DNA from: Campylobacteraceae bacterium
Lineage (GTDB): Bacteria > Campylobacterota > Campylobacteria > Campylobacterales > Sulfurovaceae
Assembly: GCA_027026055.1 (NCBI GenBank)
Contig: JALVPA010000120.1
Coordinates: 1-12,840 of the forward strand
Length of the DNA stretch: 12,840 bases
Direction of reading: 5' to 3'
The number at the start of each line of letters is the position of its first letter. Position 1 is the first letter of the stretch. Below are positions 5,595 through 11,361 of the stretch, piece by piece. Made by a program: the position numbers and the translations under genes. Under the pieces are notes generated by a model. It searched no databases. It was not told where the DNA came from and worked only from the letters and a program-made list of their open reading frames with translations.

Positions 5595-5617
5595 ATTTTA
5601 TCCAAATTGGATATAAT
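5595..5617. promoter_or_regulatory. Divergent promoter region with central palindrome (small membrane protein / ispA)
   Basis: TAAAAT on the minus strand (5600-5595) and TATAAT on the plus strand (5612-5617) face outward. Between and partly overlapping them lies the palindrome TATCCAAATTGGATA (5599-5613), so each -10 is preceded by GGA. The plus start would be near 5624, giving ispA a leader of about 26 bases with GAGG before its ATG. The minus start would coincide with the ATG at 5588. Two polymerases could not occupy both at once. Confidence 0.6.
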
Positions 5618-5649
5618 TGCACCATATTTTACTCCCAAAACGAGGCGAA

Positions 5650-6498
5650 ATGCAGCGATTCGAGTCCTATTTGCAGGCAAATCTTCCCACCGTCGAGACC
5701 TTTCATCCCGTCTACCAGGAGGCGTTGCGCGCGATGCTTACCGCCGGCGGCAAGCGTTTTCGTCCGATGCTTCTTTTGGCGGTGGTGGAGGCGTACGAAC
5801 CGCTACTTTACGAGAGTGCGTTGCCCGTAGCGATGGCGGTGGAGATGTTTCACACCTACTCGTTGATACACGACGATTTACCCGCAATGGACGATGCCGA
5901 TCTCAGACGCGGCGAACCGACGTTGCATACGCGCTTTGACGAGGTGACGGCGATTTTGGCGGGTGATGCGCTCAACACCGACGCTTTTTTGCGTATCGCG
6001 CAGGCTCCTTTGCGCGCCGACGTAAAGGTAAAACTGACAACGCTTTTGGCGCAAAACGGCGGATCGCAAGGCATGGTGCTCGGGCAAGCGATCGATTGTT
6101 GGTTCGAAAACAAGCCGCTACGACTCGAAGAGGTCAAAACCTTGCACATCAACAAAACCGCCAAACTCATCGCCGCCTCGCTATGTATGGGCGCGGTCAT
6201 CGTGGGACTGGATACGAAAACGATAGAGAGGTTGTACGACTTCGGTATCGATTTGGGATTGTTGTTTCAGATCCAAGACGATATCATCGACGAGACGCGT
6301 AGCGAAGCCGAAGCGGGCAAACCGACGGGAAACGACGGCGCGAAAAACAGCTTTGTCAATCTTTTGGGGTTGCGGCAAGCGATCGAGGAAGCCGACGAGT
6401 TGGCGAAAGATTTGCAAAGACGGTTTGAAGCATTCGACGAAACGATGCAAACGGCACTCCGTCCTCTGATGGAACGATATCTCTACAGACACCGATAA
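5650..6498 (+). CDS. ispA: Polyprenyl synthetase, farnesyl diphosphate synthase type
   Basis: IspA condenses DMAPP/GPP with IPP to farnesyl diphosphate, the precursor of quinone side chains and undecaprenyl carriers. The 282-residue protein has the whole family set: GGKRFRP (33-39), the first aspartate-rich motif DDLPAMDD (75-82) and the second QDDIID (209-214). Y70 and S71, immediately before the first motif (YSLIHDDLPAMDD), match E. coli IspA and favour a C15 product over a longer chain. The ATG at 5650 with GAGG upstream is the start. An in-frame TTG at 5617 lies inside the promoter -10 and is rejected. tkt follows after 12 bases on the same strand; the same gene order is known in Campylobacter jejuni. 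Confidence 0.94.
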   Translation: MQRFESYLQANLPTVETFHPVYQEALRAMLTAGGKRFRPMLLLAVVEAYEPLLYESALPVAMAVEMFHTYSLIHDDLPAMDDADLRRGEPTLHTRFDEVTAILAGDALNTDAFLRIAQAPLRADVKVKLTTLLAQNGGSQGMVLGQAIDCWFENKPLRLEEVKTLHINKTAKLIAASLCMGAVIVGLDTKTIERLYDFGIDLGLLFQIQDDIIDETRSEAEAGKPTGNDGAKNSFVNLLGLRQAIEEADELAKDLQRRFEAFDETMQTALRPLMERYLYRHR

Positions 6499-6510
6499 AA
6501 GGAACGACAT

Positions 6511-8493
6511 ATGGCGACAATGAGCGACGAAAACAAAATGCGCAGAAAGATGGCGGATACGATCCGTTTCCTCGCGGCGGATATGATCCAAAAAGCCAAC
6601 AGCGGACACCCGGGCGCACCGATGGGCTTGGCGGATATCGCAGTGGTGCTCGGCGAACACCTCAGACACAATCCCAAAAACCCGTCGTGGCTCAACCGCG
6701 ACCGACTCGTCTTTTCGGGCGGACATGCGACGGGACTTATCTATTCGCTTTACTATTTGTGGGGGTATGACCTTGAAATGGAAGATTTGAAAAACTTCCG
6801 TCAACTGGGCTCGAAAACTCCCGGACACCCCGAATACGGTCATACGCAGGGCGTCGAGATGACTACCGGTCCGCTCGGACAAGGCGTCGCCAATGCGGTA
6901 GGGTTTGCCATGGCGGAAGCCTATACCAAAGCGCAGGTCAACTCCGAAACTTGCGAATTGATCGATCACAAAGTTTATTGCCTCTGCGGTGATGGCGATT
7001 TGCAAGAAGGCATCAGCTACGAAGCGTGCGCCTTGGCGGGACATCTGAAACTCAAAGATTTGATTTTGATTTACGACAGCAACCATATCACGATCGAAGG
7101 CGATACCCAAAAAGCCTGGAGCGAAGATGTCGAGGCGCGTTTCAAAGCGCAGCAATGGAACGTACTCAAAATCAACGGACACTGTTACGACGAGATAGAC
7201 AAAGCGCTCACCGAGGCCAAACAAGCCGACAAACCGACGCTGATTATCGCCAATACGATTATCGGTAGAGGCGCGGGCGCACTCGAAGGCGATCCGCACG
7301 TACACGGTGCGCCTCTGGGTGAAGAGACGATTCGCGAAGCCAAAGCAAGGGCGGGGTTCGACCCCGACAAGCACTTCTTTGTGCCCGAAGATGTGTTGCT
7401 ACGTTTCCGCTGTGCGGTGGAAAAAGGAGAAATGTACGAAAAAGAGTGGCGTCACCGCCTCAAAGAAGCGCCCCTTGCGGAGCAAAACGAGATGCTGGAG
7501 CGTCTGCTCAATCCCGATTTCTCCGCGATCGAGTGGCCCGATTTGAGCAAGAGCGAAGCGATGGCGACCAGAGACAGCAACGGTAAGATTCTCAACGCCA
7601 TCGCCAAGGCGATCCCCGGCTTTATCGGCGGTTCGGCCGATTTGGCGCCGAGCAACAAAACCGAACTCAAAGATTTGGGCGAATTCCCCAAAGGACGCAA
7701 TATCCACTTCGGTATTCGCGAACACGCGATGGCGGCAATCACCAACGCCATGGCGCTTTACGGTACGCTGATTCCTTTTAACGCCACCTTCTTCGTTTTT
7801 AGCGACTATCTCAAGCCCGCCGTACGCATCGCCGCGCTGACCGGTATTCGCAACTTTTTCGTCTGGACGCACGATAGCATCGGTGTGGGCGAAGACGGTC
7901 CGACACACCAGCCTATCGAGCATCTCAGTCAATTTAGAGCGTTGCCCGACTTTTACGTATGGCGTCCTGCGGATGCGACGGAAAACGTCGAGGCGTGGAA
8001 GACGGCACTGCGTATGGGCAAACCGGCGGGCTTCGTATTGAGCCGCCAAAAGCTCAAAACCCTCAAGCCCAAGCGCGATTTCGGCGACGTAAGCCGCGGT
8101 GCTTATATCGTCAAAAAACGCGAAGGCGCGACACTGACGCTCATGGCGAGCGGAAGCGAGTTGATGCCTTGTTTGCAAGTGGCGTGTCATCTGGAAGTAT
8201 TAGGTGTTAAAGCCAATGTGGTTTCGGTACCGTGTCTCGATCTGTTCAACGAACAAGGCGACACCTATAAAAAAGCGGTCGTAGACCCCGACACCAAAGT
8301 GATGGCGGTCGAAGCGGCGCGTGCGACGGAGTATTATCGCTATGCCGACGAGGTGGTGGGCATGGAGAGTTTCGGCGCTTCGGCACCGGCGGACAAGCTT
8401 TTCGAGAAGTTCGGCTTCGATATCCAAAGTATCGTCAAGCGCGCATGTGCGCTTATGGACGTACCGTACAAAGAGATCGATTTGGGGAAATAG
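6511..8493 (+). CDS. tkt: Transketolase
   Basis: Transketolase moves two-carbon ketol units between sugar phosphates in the non-oxidative pentose phosphate pathway, and in the Calvin cycle where present; it uses thiamine diphosphate and a divalent metal. The 660 residues are full length. Visible: SGHPGAPMG (31-39) with substrate-binding H33; the ThDP motif from GDGDLQEG (160-167) to N191; FGIREHAM (400-407) with catalytic E404; and THDSIGVGEDGPTHQP (453-468) with H454. AAAGGA overlaps the ispA stop and lies eight bases before the ATG at 6511. A second in-frame ATG at 6520 is possible but has the poorer site. Its distance to ispA (12 bases) and the lack of a promoter between them indicate co-transcription. 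Confidence 0.97.
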   Translation: MATMSDENKMRRKMADTIRFLAADMIQKANSGHPGAPMGLADIAVVLGEHLRHNPKNPSWLNRDRLVFSGGHATGLIYSLYYLWGYDLEMEDLKNFRQLGSKTPGHPEYGHTQGVEMTTGPLGQGVANAVGFAMAEAYTKAQVNSETCELIDHKVYCLCGDGDLQEGISYEACALAGHLKLKDLILIYDSNHITIEGDTQKAWSEDVEARFKAQQWNVLKINGHCYDEIDKALTEAKQADKPTLIIANTIIGRGAGALEGDPHVHGAPLGEETIREAKARAGFDPDKHFFVPEDVLLRFRCAVEKGEMYEKEWRHRLKEAPLAEQNEMLERLLNPDFSAIEWPDLSKSEAMATRDSNGKILNAIAKAIPGFIGGSADLAPSNKTELKDLGEFPKGRNIHFGIREHAMAAITNAMALYGTLIPFNATFFVFSDYLKPAVRIAALTGIRNFFVWTHDSIGVGEDGPTHQPIEHLSQFRALPDFYVWRPADATENVEAWKTALRMGKPAGFVLSRQKLKTLKPKRDFGDVSRGAYIVKKREGATLTLMASGSELMPCLQVACHLEVLGVKANVVSVPCLDLFNEQGDTYKKAVVDPDTKVMAVEAARATEYYRYADEVVGMESFGASAPADKLFEKFGFDIQSIVKRACALMDVPYKEIDLGK

Positions 8494-8539
8494 CCTCAAG
8501 CTTTTCTCCGATTTTAGGCTTTTCTAAGAATCGATACCC

Positions 8540-8545
8540 TATAAT
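8540..8545 (+). promoter_or_regulatory. -10 element of the tRNA-Pro gene
   Basis: Perfect TATAAT ends 16 bases before the first tRNA base, so the primary transcript would start near 8552 with a short 5' leader for RNase P to remove. No -35 is recognisable. Confidence 0.65.
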
Positions 8546-8561
8546 CTCACTCTCCAAAAGT

Positions 8562-8639
8562 CGGGGTGTGGCGCAGTCTGGCTAGCGCGCTACCTTGGGG
8601 TGGTAGAGGTCGCAGGTTCGAGTCCTGTCACTCCGACCA
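8562..8639 (+). tRNA. tRNA-Pro (anticodon GGG)
   Basis: All arms fold. The acceptor CGGGGTG pairs with CACTCCG (one G-T), starting with the C1-G72 pair typical of bacterial tRNA-Pro. The D arm is GCGC...GCGC. The anticodon stem CTACC/GGTAG holds the loop TTGGGGT, placing GGG at 8597-8599. The T arm is GCAGG/CCTGT around TTCGAGT. A CCA end is encoded (8637-8639). It reads CCC and CCU proline codons. No copy of its 3' end is seen downstream, so there is no direct evidence of an integrated element, although toxin-antitoxin fragments follow. Confidence 0.95.
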
Positions 8640-8682
8640 TGTATAAGTTTTCATTACTTCGTTTTTATCCGCTTTCTTATAA

Positions 8683-8799
8683 CTCAAACTTTGCTCTAAA
8701 AAATACGGTTTCTTGAGTATTCGAATCAACAAACAGTTTCGTTTGGTATTCCGCTTTGAAAACGGTTATGCCAACGATGTGCAGAGTATTGACTATCAT
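8683..8799 (+). pseudogene. 5'-truncated HigB-type toxin remnant
   Basis: This frame encodes YGFLSIRINKQFRLVFRF and then an acidic turn, ending NDVQSIDYH. It matches the C-terminal third of HigB/RelE-type toxins, whose family pattern is GxYSIRINxQWRIxFRF-DG-AYDVxIVDYH. Family proteins have about 90 residues; here an in-frame stop at 8680-8682 leaves only about 39, with no start codon in the usual place. The family stop after DYH is also missing, and the frame runs on over the next gene to 8946. The loss of the N-terminal two thirds makes it a non-functional relic. It directly precedes a HigA-like gene, the normal order of a higBA module, and the tract from 8640 to 8760 is visibly more AT-rich than the neighbours. 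Confidence 0.75.
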
Positions 8800-8812
8800 G
8801 AAAGGAAAGAAC

Positions 8813-9019
8813 ATGATAGAAGCAAGGCCGTCCACACATCCGGGAATCATCCTGAAAGAAGCATTTGCACGGCTCCTACGCTTAACACAAGCAAAAATGG
8901 CAAAGGTTCTCGGCGTAGGCATCAAAACACTGAGCGAACTTTATAATGAGAAAAGAGGTGTTTCGGCACCGATGGCTCTCAAGCTTGCGCATTATTTCGG
9001 CATTATGCTACAGTATTGA
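8813..9019 (+). CDS. higA: HigA-family XRE antitoxin, 3'-disrupted
   Basis: The 68-residue product begins MIEARPSTHPGIILKEAF. It contains an XRE helix-turn-helix (about residues 22-48, LTQAKMAKVLGVGIKTLSEL) and the family's ALKLAHYFG. HigA antitoxins bind their own promoter and the HigB toxin. Full family members run 95-105 residues and continue after the FG with a FWxNLQxxYD segment. Here the frame stops right after FGIMLQY. A plausible original tail, EVADNEESSPMIRR, is found in another frame (9018-9074), so a deletion with frameshift is likely. AAGGA (8802-8806) supports the ATG at 8813; the in-frame ATG at 8798 lacks such a site. The DNA-binding part is intact and might still be made. Confidence 0.78.
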   Translation: MIEARPSTHPGIILKEAFARLLRLTQAKMAKVLGVGIKTLSELYNEKRGVSAPMALKLAHYFGIMLQY

Positions 9020-9065
9020 GGTTGCAGACAACGAAGAAAGTTCGCCTATGATTCGGCGCAAAAGG

Positions 9066-9377
9066 TTACGCTAGAGTCTTTTCGAGCGTTTCTATCTCGC
9101 GGCAGATCTTTTCGAAAAGAGTGTTTTCTCGGCAATAAGAAGAGAGCTTGTCCGCGATGGCGCGAAGATATCTCAACGCCTGCTCGCGTTCCGAAGTTTC
9201 GGAGGCAACATCGGAAGCGTATTGTTGCAACTCTTCGACGTGCATATGCAACCGTCTTTGAAGGGTTTCCGCCATTTTGACAAAAAGAAGCGTTTTATGG
9301 ACGCTATAGGCCTCGATGAGCAGGTCGGTAAACTCGAGATACTCTTCGAGCAAGCGATTGAGATGCGAAAGTGTCAT
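9066..9377 (-). CDS. Small all-helical cytosolic protein, unknown function
   Basis: The 103-residue protein (MTLSHLNRLLEEYLEFTDL...) is rich in Leu, Glu and Arg with heptad-like spacing, suggesting two or three long helices or a coiled coil. It has no signal peptide or membrane segment, and I recognise no family. GGAAG lies five bases before the ATG at 9377, and the stop of the MFS gene is ten bases upstream, so the two form an operon. Its stop (9068-9066) overlaps the shifted tail of the disrupted higA on the other strand. Confidence 0.8.
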   Translation of the reverse strand: MTLSHLNRLLEEYLEFTDLLIEAYSVHKTLLFVKMAETLQRRLHMHVEELQQYASDVASETSEREQALRYLRAIADKLSSYCRENTLFEKICREIETLEKTLA

Positions 9378-9387
9378 ATACGCTTCC

Positions 9388-10710
9388 TTAATCTCTAATC
9401 AACATACCGCGAACGGTATCTTCGTCGATTTTCTCCTCTTCGTATTTGACGACGATGAGCTTTTCGGTTCTGTTGAGATAAAAGTCGTTGATGCCCTCTA
9501 CGTTTTTAAGCGAAGCGAGCTTGTTTTCGTCGAAAATGTCGGTGGACAAAAAGAGGTTTTTGCGCAAAGCAGGGTTGCGCATTCCGACAATCCACCCGAT
9601 CCAAAAGAGGCTTAGTACGATGACGGCTACCGCCACCCCTTTTTCGGCATAATGGCCGTAGATCCATCCGCCGATCGCACCGCCCAGAAAGATACCCACA
9701 TAAGCGAATGTGTTTGCCACGCCGAGTGCCGCGCCTTTTTGGTGGACTTTGGCAAACTTGCTTACGAAACTTTGCAAGAGCGGCTCGAACATGTTAAATC
9801 CGATGAAAAAGGCGCTTGCGCCCGCGGCAAAGAGCCAGAAGTTGTCGCTAAAGCCCATCAGCGCAAAAGAGAGCATAATAAAGAGTATCGAGACGATAAA
9901 GACCTGCTTGCCTTTGCCGTATTTCTCACCGAAAACGGCGGCGGGGCCCATCGCCAAAATCCCCAGGACTACCGCAGGCAGATAGACCTTCCAGTACTCT
10001 TCGCGCCCCATGTCGAACTTCGACCCCATCAGTATGGGAATGATGTAAAAAGCGATTGCCATCGTCGAAGAGTGAAACAAAAAGGTGATATACATTCGTA
10101 CAAGGTCTTTGTCTTTGAAAACCTCTTTGATTTTGGCTTCTTCTTCGGAGTAGTGGTGCTCGATATGCGGCGGTTCGGGTACGGCGGTAAAAAGAATCAG
10201 TAGCGCCGTTAACGCCAATGCCGCAGTCAACCAAAAGAGTGCGCCGACACTCCAATATCCCGCTACCAGCGGTCCGATGATCATTGCCGCGGCGAAACTC
10301 ATCGCAATTACCATCCCCATAATCGCCATGGCGTGCGCACGTTCGTCTTCGCGTACCTGATCGGCGATCATCGCCGTGACGACACTACCGATTGCGCCCG
10401 CACCTTGCAAAAAGCGTCCGAGAAGCAAAAGATAGATGTTGTCCGCAATTGCCGCGATGACGGAACCCGCCGCGAAAATCAACAATCCGACAAGCAGGGT
10501 CTTTTTACGACCGAGTTTGTCACTCATTACGCCGAACGGCACTTGCAAGATCGCTTGCGTCAGGGCGTAACCGCCAAGCGCCACACCCGCCAAAAAGGCG
10601 GTACCGCCGGGCAGGTGTTTGGCATAGTCCGACAAAACGGACAACACGATAAAGAGCCCGAAAAATCGCAATGCTACGATCAAGCTAAGGGGCAATACCT
10701 TTTTAATCAT
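9388..10710 (-). CDS. MFS transporter, YajR-like, with C-terminal HMA-like (YAM) domain
   Basis: The 440-residue inner-membrane protein has about 12 hydrophobic segments and MFS motif A as GVMSDKLGRKK (60-70). LGRFLQGAGAIGS (97-109) is typical of the drug/H+ antiporter group. After the last helix, residues 380-440 form a soluble domain (LFLSTDIFDENKLASLKNVEGI..., ending LIVVKYEEEKIDEDTVRGML) with a beta-alpha-beta-beta-alpha order like a ferredoxin/HMA fold but no CxxC. E. coli YajR has such a C-terminal YAM domain, so this is probably its relative; the substrate is unknown. The ATG at 10710 is preceded by GGAG at eight bases; the open frame upstream covers the divergent rdgB and is a shadow. 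It shares a promoter region with rdgB. Confidence 0.92.
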   Translation of the reverse strand: MIKKVLPLSLIVALRFFGLFIVLSVLSDYAKHLPGGTAFLAGVALGGYALTQAILQVPFGVMSDKLGRKKTLLVGLLIFAAGSVIAAIADNIYLLLLGRFLQGAGAIGSVVTAMIADQVREDERAHAMAIMGMVIAMSFAAAMIIGPLVAGYWSVGALFWLTAALALTALLILFTAVPEPPHIEHHYSEEEAKIKEVFKDKDLVRMYITFLFHSSTMAIAFYIIPILMGSKFDMGREEYWKVYLPAVVLGILAMGPAAVFGEKYGKGKQVFIVSILFIMLSFALMGFSDNFWLFAAGASAFFIGFNMFEPLLQSFVSKFAKVHQKGAALGVANTFAYVGIFLGGAIGGWIYGHYAEKGVAVAVIVLSLFWIGWIVGMRNPALRKNLFLSTDIFDENKLASLKNVEGINDFYLNRTEKLIVVKYEEEKIDEDTVRGMLIRD

Positions 10711-10729
10711 CTTGATATCTCCGATAAGG

Positions 10730-10751
10730 TAAAATGTGCGCCAATTATAGT
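10730..10751. promoter_or_regulatory. Interlocked divergent promoters (MFS transporter / rdgB)
   Basis: On the minus strand TATAAT (10749-10744) would start the MFS transcript near 10737. On the plus strand TAAAAT (10730-10735, in GGTAAAAT) would start rdgB near 10742 and keep its AAAAGG ribosome-binding site in the leader. A second plus-strand candidate, TATAGT (10746-10751), shares the TATA core with the minus-strand -10. The intergenic gap is only 60 bases. Confidence 0.55.
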
Positions 10752-10770
10752 ACGAAAAGGTTAATTGCGT

Positions 10771-11361
10771 ATGAAGCTGGTACTTGCGACGGGAAATCGA
10801 GGCAAAGTGCGCGAATTTCGCGAGATGTGCGAAGCGGAGGTGATTCCTTATAAAGAGTTGACGGGCGAGCTTGAGATCGTCGAAGACGGCGAGAGCTTTG
10901 CACAAAACGCACTGATTAAAGCGCGTACGATTTTCGAAGCGTTGGACGAAGAGGCGATCGTCATTGCCGACGATAGTGGTATCTCTTTGCCTATATTGGA
11001 CGGTGCCCCGGGCATTTATTCGGCGCGTTATGCCGGAGAGGGTGCAAGTGATAAGGAAAATCTGTATAAATTGATTGATGCGCTCAAAACCAAAGGGCTT
11101 AGAGAGACCCCCGCCTACTATACCGCCGCCATTGCCGTCGTATCGAGCAAAGGGGAGTATGTCGTGCACGGATGGATGCACGGTACGGCGATCGACGAAG
11201 CGCGCGGCGACAAAGGCTTCGGGTACGATCCGATGTTTATCCCCGAAGGGTATGCGCTTACCCTCGGCGAGCTTGACGATGCAGTGAAAAAAGCCATTTC
11301 GCACCGCGCCAAGGCGATGGCGCTGGCAAAGCCGATCATTGAGATGTTACAGAGGAAATAA
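10771..11361 (+). CDS. rdgB: XTP/dITP pyrophosphatase (RdgB/HAM1 family)
   Basis: RdgB hydrolyses dITP, XTP and ITP to monophosphates and keeps deaminated purines out of nucleic acids; it is a magnesium-dependent cytosolic dimer. The 196 residues are full length. The N-terminal ATGNRGK (6-12), ADDSG (66-70), GAPGIYSARYAG (78-89), DKGFGYDP (147-154) and SHR (177-179) are all family signatures. The ATG at 10771 gives the standard MKLVLATGN start, with AAGG ten bases upstream; an in-frame TTG six bases earlier is less likely. The TAA stop shares one base with the ciaB ATG (TAATG at 11359-11363), so the two are coupled. Confidence 0.96.
   Translation: MKLVLATGNRGKVREFREMCEAEVIPYKELTGELEIVEDGESFAQNALIKARTIFEALDEEAIVIADDSGISLPILDGAPGIYSARYAGEGASDKENLYKLIDALKTKGLRETPAYYTAAIAVVSSKGEYVVHGWMHGTAIDEARGDKGFGYDPMFIPEGYALTLGELDDAVKKAISHRAKAMALAKPIIEMLQRK

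Noticed and set aside
8491..8527. Possible terminator after tkt: AGCCT and AGGCT followed by TTTTCT.
   Set aside because: A 5-base stem with a 19-base loop that overlaps the stop codon is too weak to call.
8640..9074. Attachment-site duplication of the tRNA-Pro 3' end marking an integrated element.
   Set aside because: No copy of the T-arm/acceptor sequence was found downstream in the window, and no integrase fragment is visible.
10711..11304. Upstream extension of the MFS frame to a 638-residue protein.
   Set aside because: It is antisense to rdgB; the MFS N-terminus with GGAG upstream begins at 10710.
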